22,529 nucleotides of DNA. Origin: JAKSCF01 sp028279945 (GTDB lineage Bacteria; Bacillota; Clostridia; Peptostreptococcales; JAAYPU01). This document shows positions 14,395-22,286 of the stretch, piece after piece. The DNA is taken from positions 1 to 22,529 of the forward strand of contig JANQMT010000077.1 of NCBI GenBank assembly GCA_028279945.1, read 5' to 3'. The stretch's first letter is position 1, and every line of letters starts with the position of its first letter. The notes beneath the pieces are model-generated. The model was not told the origin of the DNA and did no database searches. It worked only from the letters and a program-made list of their open reading frames with translations. The position numbers and the translations under genes were made by a program.

Positions 14395-16491
14395 TTATTT
14401 GGAATAGCGGTCTATTATTTTAACGATTTCTTCTTTATCCGCATCATAGATCAGTTTGTTTCTATTCTCTTCAGAAGTTAATATTTTAGAAAGCTGCGAT
14501 AATGCTTTAAGGTGTTCGATATTATCTTTTGAAGCAAGAATTATTACCAAATTAACTTTATGCTCTTCTTTCTCAGAAAAAGAAACAGATTCTTTAATTC
14601 TCAGTAAACTCATAGAGGTTTCTACTACCCCTTCTTCAGGCCTGGCATGTGGTATGGCAACTTTTGGACCAATAACAATATAAGGTCCCATTTCTTTGAC
14701 ATTATCAATCATGGCTTGAACATAACTTTTTTTAATATGATTACTTAATACTAACGGCTGGGCTGCTATTTCTATTGCTTCTTCCCAGTTTTCTGCTTTT
14801 TGGATTATCTGTACATTGGATGATTTTATTAATTCATTTAACATAGGTTGTTTCTCCTTTTTTACAACAGAATTTACATATAAATGTTCATTCAAATCTT
14901 TTATTAAACGCTTCTCATCTGTTATAATTGCATTTTTTTTAATGATATTCATTAATGAGACAGTATGATTAGAACCATTATTGTTAATTGAAAAAAATTT
15001 ATATATAAAACTTATTAACTTTTTTTTCTCTTCGTTACTTAATATTGAATTTACTAAATAGATTGGAACATTTTTAGCATTAAGATGAATTGTAGAAATC
15101 ATCAAATTAGCATTGACCTTTTCCATTTTTTCATAATCCCTTATAGATTTCGTTTTAACGGCAATATTAAGCCCTGCTAATAATTCATTCAATTGATTTT
15201 CAAGTATTTTGGATACGCCAATGCCCTCATGACAAACAATCAGTATTTGCTTATCACTGTCCTGAATGGTTTCTGTTGAATTTAACCATGCCCCAAAATG
15301 TATTGCCACATATGATATTTCATCATCACTGGGCATCGTTTCAGTAATATCAACAAAATGATGTATGACTTTTTTTGTTAATTTATAAATCTCTGCATAT
15401 TTTTGTTTTATAATTTGAGTTAAAGGATTTTCAAAAGTAATACCATATTTCACACGATAATATGCCGTTTTTAAATGAAGATATAGATTCTCCAATAGTA
15501 TTTCTTTATCATATAAATTCACACAAGCATTTTTTTCGAATTCTTCTGTCATAAGGATGATTGCATTTTTTATTTCTTTACTTTTATCTTCTTCCAATAG
15601 ATAAAACTTATCTTTAAATATTTTGGCACTTAGAAGGTATATTGTAAAAAAAGACCTTTCCATTTCAGTGATCACTACATCAAATAATTTTTCCAACTCA
15701 TTGCATATATATTTAGCTGCTAAATACTCTTTTGTTTTCTTAATAGTAATGACTTCCGCTTCATCCATATCCACATATCGATTATTTTTAATTCTATTAA
15801 CAAATGTATAGAATCTAACGGCTATATTAAATATCATTTTATCTGTAAATTGTACGCCAATTATTTTTTCTATATCGTAAATAATATCAATTATTTTATT
15901 TATAATTTCTTTTTTAAAAATGACTTCTCGATTTAGCGGATCGTTAATTACTAACAATTCGCGTCTGTTTTTTTTTATAATTTTTTCAACATAATTGGAT
16001 AATGTATTTCTTATGTTTCTTTCATTTCCTTGGATATAATAGCCTTTATTATTCTCGTATTTTAACTGAATTCTAAATGGTTTTAGTTCTTCTTTAAGCT
16101 CTTTAATGTCACTGATTATTGTGTTTCTGCAAACATCAATAACAGAAATAAAGTCATTAATAATCAATTTCTTTTTGTCAAAAAAGCATAGATAGATGAA
16201 AATAATAGCTTTTCTTTCATTGTGAGAATATATATAGATTTCTTTATCCAGATCAGTAATTAATTCTCTAATCTTAGTTTTAGAATCTTCATCGATAATC
16301 AATCCTAAATTTCGAGTGTTTTTTACTTTATGCATTCCATGAAACTCAAGCCAATTATTAATTTTCTCTAAATCATAATAAATGGTTCTCCGTGAAATGT
16401 TTAAATTTTCCTGCAATTGCTTCAATAATATATGCTGATTGGAATTTATTATCTGTGATAACAATGCAATGCTTCTTTCATCTAATATCAT
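14395..16491 (-). CDS. PRD-type transcriptional regulator with IIB-like and EIIA domains
   Basis: A 698-residue BglG/MtlR-type regulator. A helix-turn-helix is at about 5-45 (LQENLNISRRTIYYDLEKIN) and a second, Mga-like HTH at about 85-145. Two PRDs cover about 190-405, with PRD2 histidines H377/H378 and H398 (IHFGAW) intact. A IIB-like domain has C420 (IVCHEGIGVS), and a C-terminal EIIA of the fructose/mannitol type has H615 (AIPHARPEEG). Phosphorylation by HPr and the PTS should tune its activity toward this operon. I start at ATG 16491, not the in-frame TTG at 16506, because the TTG overlaps the ribosome-binding site TTGAGGTG. First gene of the operon, so the operon is likely autoregulated. 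Confidence 0.88.
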   Translation of the reverse strand: MILDERSIALLSQIINSNQHILLKQLQENLNISRRTIYYDLEKINNWLEFHGMHKVKNTRNLGLIIDEDSKTKIRELITDLDKEIYIYSHNERKAIIFIYLCFFDKKKLIINDFISVIDVCRNTIISDIKELKEELKPFRIQLKYENNKGYYIQGNERNIRNTLSNYVEKIIKKNRRELLVINDPLNREVIFKKEIINKIIDIIYDIEKIIGVQFTDKMIFNIAVRFYTFVNRIKNNRYVDMDEAEVITIKKTKEYLAAKYICNELEKLFDVVITEMERSFFTIYLLSAKIFKDKFYLLEEDKSKEIKNAIILMTEEFEKNACVNLYDKEILLENLYLHLKTAYYRVKYGITFENPLTQIIKQKYAEIYKLTKKVIHHFVDITETMPSDDEISYVAIHFGAWLNSTETIQDSDKQILIVCHEGIGVSKILENQLNELLAGLNIAVKTKSIRDYEKMEKVNANLMISTIHLNAKNVPIYLVNSILSNEEKKKLISFIYKFFSINNNGSNHTVSLMNIIKKNAIITDEKRLIKDLNEHLYVNSVVKKEKQPMLNELIKSSNVQIIQKAENWEEAIEIAAQPLVLSNHIKKSYVQAMIDNVKEMGPYIVIGPKVAIPHARPEEGVVETSMSLLRIKESVSFSEKEEHKVNLVIILASKDNIEHLKALSQLSKILTSEENRNKLIYDADKEEIVKIIDRYSK

Positions 16492-16548
16492 GCAGCAACA
16501 CCTCAACTTTGAAGGACATTATTAATAACCTATTTGTTGGATTTAGCC

Positions 16549-16568
16549 GGTATCCTGTACAGGATACC
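16549..16568. promoter_or_regulatory. 20-bp perfect palindrome upstream of the first PTS operon
   Basis: GGTATCCTGTACAGGATACC is an exact inverted repeat, 57 bases before the regulator start at 16491. There is no T-run on either side, so it is a better operator than terminator candidate. It resembles the hairpin after sspH (16975-17003): with one gap, all other differences are transitions. It may be the binding site of the operon's own regulator or a repeated element. Confidence 0.45.
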
Positions 16569-16718
16569 AACTAACAGTATCTTAATATAAATATATCACC
16601 AACATTTGCAGTATAGAAGTCCAATATTTATATTCCTCAACTGTGCAAAATTATACCTTTAAATTTCCGCTGCTTTTAATAAAAAACAGCCATTGGTATC
16701 TATACTTATATTCCAAAA

Positions 16719-16748
16719 GAATATTTCATTGTATTAATGCAAATAATA
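16719..16748 (+). promoter_or_regulatory. Candidate sigma-G (forespore) promoter of sspH
   Basis: GAATA at 16719-16723, an 18-base spacer, then AATAATA at 16742-16748. The sigma-G pattern from Bacillus is GHATR, 18 bases, CATNNTA, so only the first -10 base differs. Predicted start of transcription about 30 bases before the ATG. Small acid-soluble protein genes are normally forespore-expressed, which fits. Confidence 0.45.
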
Positions 16749-16783
16749 CAATTGTTTATTTTTACACTGTAAAGGAGGTATTT

Positions 16784-16963
16784 ATGAATAATCAACGAGC
16801 TAAAGAGATTGCTTCTTCCCCGGTTATGGCTAATGTAACCTATAATGGAGCGCAGGTTTATATTGAGTCGGTCAACCCAAAAAACGATACGGCAACCATC
16901 TACTTTCTCAACCAACCGGAAAATAAAAAAGAAGTATCTTTGAATAGTTTAACCGAGCATTAG
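16784..16963 (+). CDS. sspH: H-type small acid-soluble spore protein
   Basis: A 59-residue protein, typical length for SspH. It begins MNNQRAKEIASSPVMANVTY and ends KKEVSLNSLTEH; the QRAKEI..SPVMANVTYNG..VYIESV core is the family signature. H-type proteins are minor spore-core components distinct from the DNA-binding alpha/beta SASPs. An excellent AAAGGAGG (16771-16778) fixes the ATG at 16784, although the open frame extends further upstream. It lies alone on the plus strand between two minus-strand PTS operons. A degraded second copy of its 3' end lies at 22287-22380, on the far side of the galactitol-type operon. Confidence 0.95.
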   Translation: MNNQRAKEIASSPVMANVTYNGAQVYIESVNPKNDTATIYFLNQPENKKEVSLNSLTEH

Positions 16964-16975
16964 TTGTAAGCAAAA
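16938..16975 (+). repeat. Direct repeat, copy 1 (sspH 3' end)
   Basis: These 38 bases, from the codon for Ser-Leu near the SspH C-terminus through 12 bases past the stop, match 22355-22392 at 36 of 38 positions in the same orientation. The two copies bracket the galactitol-type PTS module, 5417 bases apart. Confidence 0.85.
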
Positions 16976-17003
16976 GCTGGTGTCCCGTATAGGAACACCA
17001 GCT
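16975..17003 (-). terminator. Hairpin ending the aldolase operon (and perhaps sspH)
   Basis: AGCTGGTGT (16975-16983) pairs exactly with ACACCAGCT (16995-17003), and the inner CC/GG can extend the stem with a bulged A. On the minus strand it is followed by TTTGCTT, a usable T-tract for transcripts coming from the aldolase gene. On the plus strand the T-run is poor, though it lies just 11 bases after the sspH stop and may serve both. Confidence 0.6.
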
Positions 17004-17108
17004 GCATATTTCAATTTCCTCCATAAAAGCTTCATTAGAAAAGTAATTCAATACTCAAAAGATTTTCTTGAATCAAGTTTGCTGAAGTCAATACTTTATT
17101 TTGCATTT

Positions 17109-17771
17109 TTAGGACTTAAATTTAATCTCTTTGGGATACTCCCATTGTTGTAATTCTTCTTTAGAAAAAACATCAGGCTCTACACCGCCGTTAGCGGTCA
17201 ATGTCAGATAGTAAAGCTCAGCTAATTCTTCAATATACGAAGCTTTTAAAAAGGCTTCATATATGTTGACATCTACCGCTACAGCGCCGTGTGATGCAAG
17301 CAGAAACGAATCCGATTCCGTAACAGCTTCAACCACACTTTCTGCAAGATCGGGTGTTCCTGGTCGACCATATGGAGCAACCGGAATCCTTCCTTCTATA
17401 CGTCCCATGGTTGCAACTTCATAGACAATGGCTGGAATGGGCTTCTTCAATACCGCAAAGCTTGTTGCATAAACTGAATGGGTATGTGCTACAGCCATAA
17501 TGTCCGGTCTTGTTTTGTAAATTTTCAGATGCATCAGAGATTCGCTGGTAGGCCTTAAACCGGAAAGGTTCTCGATTACCGCAGCATCCAAATCAAGAAC
17601 AACCATATCTCGCGGGGTCAACCATTCTCGGTCAATACTCGTTGGTGTGATAACAACATAACCCGTTTCTTTATCCCTTGCACTGAAGTTGCCTGATTTA
17701 TGTTTGCACAGTCCATCTCTTTGTGCTCTTTTTGCGATTTCACAGACATCTTTCTTTAGTGTTTCTAACAT
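17109..17771 (-). CDS. Class II aldolase (fuculose-phosphate aldolase-like)
   Basis: A 220-residue zinc aldolase of the FucA/AraD family; E. coli FucA has 215 residues. Phosphate-binding loops are SGNFS (27-31) and PTSID (43-47). The catalytic acid is probably E77 (PTSESLMH), and zinc ligands are H96 and H98 (AHTHS) and H161 (ASHGAV). Family members cleave a ketose 1-phosphate to dihydroxyacetone phosphate and an aldehyde, or epimerise ribulose-5-phosphate. The aldolase reading fits the missing epimerase context. I place the start at ATG 17771 (MLETLKKDVC), 7 bases after GGAGG; a longer frame exists but lacks a ribosome-binding site. Last gene of the galactitol-type operon, 45 bases after the regulator. 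Confidence 0.87.
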   Translation of the reverse strand: MLETLKKDVCEIAKRAQRDGLCKHKSGNFSARDKETGYVVITPTSIDREWLTPRDMVVLDLDAAVIENLSGLRPTSESLMHLKIYKTRPDIMAVAHTHSVYATSFAVLKKPIPAIVYEVATMGRIEGRIPVAPYGRPGTPDLAESVVEAVTESDSFLLASHGAVAVDVNIYEAFLKASYIEELAELYYLTLTANGGVEPDVFSKEELQQWEYPKEIKFKS

Positions 17772-17816
17772 TTCATTTCCTCCGTATAATATATTTAAAA
17801 GCACTTCTCTAAAATG

Positions 17817-19886
17817 CTATTCATGTATGATTTCCAATATTTCTTCCGTACGTGTAGCCAGTCTAATTCTTTCCAAGCTTTTTTCAGATTCTAAAATCCT
17901 GTTTAATTGACTTAATGCATTTAAATGAATGGTTCTATCGGGTGTACCCAAAACAATCATGATGTCGGCATCCATGTAGTCCCCTACCGCGATTTTTTTA
18001 GGCAATTTCATCATCCCCATTCCCACCTGATTTACGCCGTCATCTACACCTGCATGAGCAATCACCACTCCGTCGGCAATCATGATGTAGGACCGTTCCA
18101 CGTTAATGATCTCAATCATCCGTAGGATATATCGTTCCTCGAATATTCGAGCTCTCAGTAACGGCTCGGAAATCTTTCTAATAGCTTCTTCCCATTGAAG
18201 TACCTCTTGAGAAACCATGACAGTATCATCCGTCAGTAAATCTTTCAGTAAAATTTCTTGACCGAACGTCCTGTTGAGCTGACGGTCAAATATCTTGTCT
18301 TGTGTTGCAGCCGACCTTGAAATATATTTTTTCAACGCTTTTTCCATCTTTGTTTCATTATAAATTATGCTATGTTCCCGAACAATTTTAATCAGTTCTT
18401 CAATCTGGATCGTATGCAAATTGATACCTTCCAGCTCTTGAAAAACTTTCTCACGGAAGCTTTGTTTCTCCTGATCATTAAGAAAAGGTTTAACCAGAAA
18501 TTGTGTTTTCTCGGTCTTCACCCGTACGGTGGAAAAGACAATGCTGTAGTTCTCTTGATAGTCGTTAAATTCTCTCACTGATAAGGATGCGATGAACTCA
18601 ATCTCCGGAAAAAGTTCCTTCAACGTAATTAAAAGATAATTCGATATAGAAACGCCTTTTGTACAAACAACAACCCCTCGTCTTTTGGCCTCTACAAAAT
18701 CCAAAAAGCCTTCCCTTCTCAGCCAAGCCCCCAATAAAACAGTCAGATAAACAAGTTCTTCATCGGGTAATTCACGTCCTACCAATGCCTCCAACGGGGC
18801 GACAGACTTTTTCACCAATTGATGAAGATACTGATGTTCCGTTAAAAACATATCCGTAATATTGGGTTCGATATGATAATTATACAAAATCCTATATACT
18901 GCAGGCCCGCAATGCTGGATAAAAGCTTCAAGCAGTTTATCCTTTTCTTTAAATCTAATGCAGCAATGCTTTTCAAATTCTTCAATAACAGCCTTTACTA
19001 CCGTCACCAAGTTTTTCTCTACTTTATTTTTATTTTTTTCAAAATGATGGATATTGGAAACTTGAATTTGAGCCGTCAAATACATTTTCTCCAATGGATT
19101 GCTGATTCCAAGGTTTTCAGTCATTTCATTGACGACAGAATACTCCTTTGTGCCTTTCATATGTTGAAATGCCTTAGGTAGTTCAACCGGCATCCTTCCA
19201 ATATCGATTCGACGTATAATCAAATATAGAATATAGGGCAATTCTTTCAATCGTTTATCGGTAAATCGTATATTTAACTTGGTTTCAATCTCTTCAATTT
19301 CTTCTTTAATCCGATAAAGCTTTTCATTTTTTATATCACATAATTTGAGAATGATAGATTCTCCGTTTTTAATTCCAAGTACATTCTTAATGGCATAGAT
19401 AAGTAAGTCCCTTTTTGATAACTCTGTCCCCATTAGAGTATAACCTTCAGCTCTGCTATAGAAGAGAGAGATGTTGAACAAACCAATGATATTTTTTAGC
19501 TTTTTCAAATCGGATATCAGTGTATTCTTACTGATTCCCAACGCCGACGTAAAATGATAACTTGACAAATTCTCCCCAATGCTTAGCAATAATAACAATA
19601 ACAGATCGCTTCGTTCCTGACTGGAAAACACATAATTCTTAATATCAGTTTCTATTTCCTTAGATTGAAATTCTTCAATCACAAAGAGCGGTATATTGAA
19701 TTTGCCCGTGCGTAACCGTTCAATTTTTGAAAACCCATTTTGCTCCAGATAGTCGTTGATTTTATCAATCGTATAACTGACTTGCTTTCTTGATAAGTTC
19801 AATCTTTCTTCAAGTTTTTTACCAGTGATTGACGGATTATCAATAATGGTTTTTAAGACTAAGTAACACCTTTGATTCAAATACAC
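17817..19886 (-). CDS. PRD-type regulator of the galactitol-type PTS operon
   Basis: A 689-residue BglG/MtlR-type regulator. It has an N-terminal HTH (about 5-45, ERLNLSRKQVSYTIDKIN), a second HTH (about 105-135, SALGISKNTLISDLKKL), two PRDs (about 190-390), a IIB-like domain with C408 (VVVCTKGVS), and a C-terminal EIIA with H611 (VIAHAGVDDG). In PRD2 the motif that reads IHFGAW in the regulator at 14395 reads VLLGAW here, so a histidine used in PRD phosphorylation is replaced by leucine. The EIIA motif has AHA instead of PHA. Both suggest altered PTS control. Starts at GTG 19886 behind AAGGAG. It lies 76 bases after the IIC gene, with an imperfect inverted repeat in the gap. Confidence 0.88.
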   Translation of the reverse strand: MYLNQRCYLVLKTIIDNPSITGKKLEERLNLSRKQVSYTIDKINDYLEQNGFSKIERLRTGKFNIPLFVIEEFQSKEIETDIKNYVFSSQERSDLLLLLLLSIGENLSSYHFTSALGISKNTLISDLKKLKNIIGLFNISLFYSRAEGYTLMGTELSKRDLLIYAIKNVLGIKNGESIILKLCDIKNEKLYRIKEEIEEIETKLNIRFTDKRLKELPYILYLIIRRIDIGRMPVELPKAFQHMKGTKEYSVVNEMTENLGISNPLEKMYLTAQIQVSNIHHFEKNKNKVEKNLVTVVKAVIEEFEKHCCIRFKEKDKLLEAFIQHCGPAVYRILYNYHIEPNITDMFLTEHQYLHQLVKKSVAPLEALVGRELPDEELVYLTVLLGAWLRREGFLDFVEAKRRGVVVCTKGVSISNYLLITLKELFPEIEFIASLSVREFNDYQENYSIVFSTVRVKTEKTQFLVKPFLNDQEKQSFREKVFQELEGINLHTIQIEELIKIVREHSIIYNETKMEKALKKYISRSAATQDKIFDRQLNRTFGQEILLKDLLTDDTVMVSQEVLQWEEAIRKISEPLLRARIFEERYILRMIEIINVERSYIMIADGVVIAHAGVDDGVNQVGMGMMKLPKKIAVGDYMDADIMIVLGTPDRTIHLNALSQLNRILESEKSLERIRLATRTEEILEIIHE

Positions 19887-19900
19887 CGTAATCTCTCCTT

Positions 19901-19935
19901 GTAATTATGTTTTTATTATGACGTAACGTAATTAC
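19901..19935. promoter_or_regulatory. Imperfect inverted repeat between IIC and regulator genes
   Basis: GTAATTATG (19901-19909) and CGTAATTAC (19927-19935) are inverted repeats with one mismatch, 17 bases apart, just upstream of the GTG start at 19886. This could be an operator for a regulator-specific promoter. The evidence is limited to symmetry and position. Confidence 0.3.
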
Positions 19936-19962
19936 CGACTTTTTCAATTTTATCATCTCATT

Positions 19963-21327
19963 TTAGCCACTTGCTTTCATTAAGTTTTGATTGTTTTTTT
20001 CTTTCATCAAATCTCTATAATATAAGACAAAACCAATAATCCATACGATTAGAACAAGCAATGGAATCACGTGTCCGTCCGCTATCATAAAGACGTGAGA
20101 CATGGCATAAGAAAATACCGGACCGTCAATGGCACTGTTGGAAATTATTTCACCGGCTCCAAGAGTAATTGCTCCGGTTAAATTCGCCAACTGAGTCATA
20201 TACGGAGCAAATGCAGTACCAATCCACAAGAATGCCGGTACGCCTAATGTACATAAAACGAACATTCTTAAGAGATTACCACCCGTAACCAGATAGGCCG
20301 ATACGGCTAAGGGAATGTTAATAATTCCCGCAAAGGGAAGAATCTCGTTGCCAGGAAGGAACATAGAAAAGATTAACGTAACTGGAACCGTAAAGATAAT
20401 GGATAACCAAATTTCATTGGCACCGCCTAGAAACGGCCAGTCAAGTCCTACAATCAGGCTTCTTCCTTCAAACTTCTTATTCATATAAGTACTTACAGCT
20501 TCAGAAATTGGAGCCAGTGCTTGCATAAAATATTTGGTGATGACTGGGAAGAGCGTTAGTGCCGTAGCCGCCTTAACACCTAGAATAAATGTATCCGCTA
20601 TGGAGTATCGTGCAACAACCCCGAAAAGAACACCCAATATAAATCCGATGACATGATTTTCCGCAAAAATTCCGATCTTGTCCCTTAACACTTCTGCATT
20701 AAACTTTCTATTAAAGAATGATATTTTTCTGAGAATCCTATCAAAAGGATAAAGTATAGCTCCGAAAAAAACCATTTTATGGGTACACGTCACACCTGGA
20801 ATTCCCGTAAGGTTTTCAATTCTGCCTTGATGTGCATCGGCTGCTTTCAACTCAAAAATGATTTGAATTCCAGCAACCAAAAAGGCCATGAGAACACTTT
20901 CAGTGATTCCTGCTACCGCAATTGCTGTGAAAATTTTCCCCCATACATTCCAAAGGTCCGCATTGAAGGTGTTTGTCTTTTTGATGATCAACATAATGAG
21001 ATTGATTACAATCATCAAAGGAAACATCAGAAAAGCATATGGCCATGACCACGAAATGGTTGCCATGGTTGTCCATCCACCGTCAACAATCGGTAAGGAG
21101 ATACCGGTAGATTTCAACATAGCTTCCGCAGCAGGACTAATAACGCCAATCATGAAGCCGATCAAAATACCCATCCCCGTAAAGGCAACCCCCAGCGTAA
21201 TTCCTGAGGATACGGCTTCTTTAAATTTCATTCCTGCCAGCAAACCAGCAAATATAATAATAATCGGAACAAAGACCGCTGGTCCCAACTCTAATAAATA
21301 ACCTACCACATTATCTAAAATTTGCAT
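19963..21327 (-). CDS. gatC: PTS IIC component, galactitol (GatC) family
   Basis: A 454-residue membrane protein, close to E. coli GatC at 451, with about ten to twelve hydrophobic segments. Recognisable blocks are VDGGWTTMATISWSWPYAF (about 81-99), FNADLWNVWGK (121-131) and IPGVTCTHKM. It transports and phosphorylates a polyol or sugar with the IIB subunit. The real substrate is not fixed by the family and no galactitol-pathway dehydrogenase is present. I start at ATG 21327 (MQILDNVVGY): the in-frame GTG at 21336 lies inside the ribosome-binding site AGGAGTG. It sits 36 bases after the IIB gene. Confidence 0.9.
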   Translation of the reverse strand: MQILDNVVGYLLELGPAVFVPIIIIFAGLLAGMKFKEAVSSGITLGVAFTGMGILIGFMIGVISPAAEAMLKSTGISLPIVDGGWTTMATISWSWPYAFLMFPLMIVINLIMLIIKKTNTFNADLWNVWGKIFTAIAVAGITESVLMAFLVAGIQIIFELKAADAHQGRIENLTGIPGVTCTHKMVFFGAILYPFDRILRKISFFNRKFNAEVLRDKIGIFAENHVIGFILGVLFGVVARYSIADTFILGVKAATALTLFPVITKYFMQALAPISEAVSTYMNKKFEGRSLIVGLDWPFLGGANEIWLSIIFTVPVTLIFSMFLPGNEILPFAGIINIPLAVSAYLVTGGNLLRMFVLCTLGVPAFLWIGTAFAPYMTQLANLTGAITLGAGEIISNSAIDGPVFSYAMSHVFMIADGHVIPLLVLIVWIIGFVLYYRDLMKEKNNQNLMKASG

Positions 21328-21363
21328 ATATTCCACTCCTATTCTTTGTTATGTTTTTATCAT

Positions 21364-21639
21364 TTACTTACATACCTCTATGAGTTTTTCCAATTCTTGC
21401 TGTTGTCCCACACCTGTCAAAAAAGCGATCCCGTTAAATACCGGAATAGGATAGCTTTTGTTTACTTTCGTAATAGAAATATAAGCTACACTGGAATCCA
21501 TATGTCTTTCAACGGATTTCAAATCCACCACTTCCACTTGAGCATCTACTTTGTTTTCTTTAAGCAGTCGGTTAACTTTACTGGCCACCGTTTGAGAGGT
21601 TGCCACACCACTTCCACAAGCTACAATAATTTTTTTCAT
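21364..21639 (-). CDS. gatB: PTS IIB component, galactitol type
   Basis: A 91-residue IIB protein of the galactitol family. The phospho-cysteine is C8 in the P-loop-like VACGSGVATSQTV, and the remainder is a compact alpha/beta domain (VEVVDLKSVERH). It shuttles phosphate from the IIA (13 bases upstream) to the substrate on the IIC (36 bases downstream). Good AGGAGGA site before ATG 21639. Not closely related to the ascorbate-type IIB at 14098-14364, whose motif is CGLGQGSS, so the two systems are separate. Confidence 0.9.
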   Translation of the reverse strand: MKKIIVACGSGVATSQTVASKVNRLLKENKVDAQVEVVDLKSVERHMDSSVAYISITKVNKSYPIPVFNGIAFLTGVGQQQELEKLIEVCK

Positions 21640-21652
21640 ATTTTTCCTCCTC

Positions 21653-22132
21653 TTAGATTATCTTCATACCAAGATCATCTTCCAATCCATCAATGGATAA
21701 AATCAATTTCATGTACTCCTCTTTAGTTTCTGCATTTGAAAACCTATCCATCAAATCTTCTCGCTGGAAATTATCAATTAACAGCTGTAATAACTTTATA
21801 TGGTCATCCTCTCTATGCAATCCCAGCATGAAAACAAATTTAACATCTTGTTCAATCTCATTATTTCCCATTTCCTTCCATTTCACCGGACTCCTAAGTC
21901 GTGTAGCCGCAATAAAAGGTTTCTTGATGTGCAATGGATCCGTATGGGGAATCGCCACAGAAAACGGTTTGATGGGTAAGGCCGTGGGAAATTTCTTTTC
22001 ACGGGTTTTAACAGCCTCCAAAAAAGAGTTTTCTACATATCCTAATAATACAAGTTTTTCTGCCATTTTATTAAAGTACTCTTCAACACTTTGTACTTCC
22101 ATATCCAAATGGATTAACTCCTGGTAAATCAT
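21653..22132 (-). CDS. gatA: PTS IIA component, galactitol/fructose type
   Basis: A 159-residue cytoplasmic EIIA of the PtsN/GatA type. The phosphorylated histidine is H63 in FSVAIPHTDP, followed by the conserved KPFIAATRL, VKFVFMLGLHRED and HIKLLQLLIDNF blocks. It accepts phosphate from HPr and passes it to the IIB. I start at ATG 22132 (MIYQELIHLD) behind GGAGG, which gives the usual family length. An in-frame extension to 22231 would read through the mRNA leader and add 33 residues with no homology. First gene of the operon. Confidence 0.9.
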   Translation of the reverse strand: MIYQELIHLDMEVQSVEEYFNKMAEKLVLLGYVENSFLEAVKTREKKFPTALPIKPFSVAIPHTDPLHIKKPFIAATRLRSPVKWKEMGNNEIEQDVKFVFMLGLHREDDHIKLLQLLIDNFQREDLMDRFSNAETKEEYMKLILSIDGLEDDLGMKII

Positions 22133-22199
22133 GTAAACTTCCTCCACTCCTAATAACCTATTGCATCTATACAATGAAAGTGTTAATATCCTTATTTGT

Positions 22200-22211
22200 G
22201 TATGCGCATAC
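22200..22211. promoter_or_regulatory. 12-bp palindrome in the galactitol-type operon leader
   Basis: GTATGCGCATAC is an exact inverted repeat starting about 25 bases downstream of the operon's -10 box. Position just past the expected transcript start suits an operator or a short leader hairpin. Confidence 0.35.
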
Positions 22212-22235
22212 TTTTTAACCCGTCCCTTCATATAT

Positions 22236-22265
22236 ATTATAAAAGCGTATATATCCCCTTTTCAA
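22236..22265 (-). promoter_or_regulatory. Housekeeping promoter of the galactitol-type operon
   Basis: On the minus strand, TTGAAA (22265-22260), an 18-base spacer and a perfect TATAAT (22241-22236). This is the best sigma-A-type promoter in the window and gives an mRNA leader of about 95 bases before gatA. Its -35 box lies about 20 bases from the sspH remnant. Confidence 0.75.
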
Positions 22266-22286
22266 TTGTCATTGGGTTCAAAAAAT

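Noticed and set aside
10249..16491. Calling the first operon an ascorbate utilisation operon
   Set aside because: Only the IIB and IIC match; no 3-keto-gulonate-6-phosphate decarboxylase, epimerases or UlaG-type lactonase is encoded.
16960..17007. Fifteen-codon minus-strand frame (MQLVFLYGTPAFAYN) with GGAGG at 17018-17022
   Set aside because: It runs through the terminator hairpin into the sspH stop; spacing is long and the coding sequence is simply the stem. Probably fortuitous.
20779..21301. Plus-strand frames opposite gatC
   Set aside because: Antisense shadows of gatC; the amino-acid make-up mirrors the reverse complement of hydrophobic codons.
22133..22231. N-terminal extension of gatA
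   Set aside because: It would start at the expected transcript start and read through the leader; the strong GGAGG before 22132 and family length favour the shorter protein.
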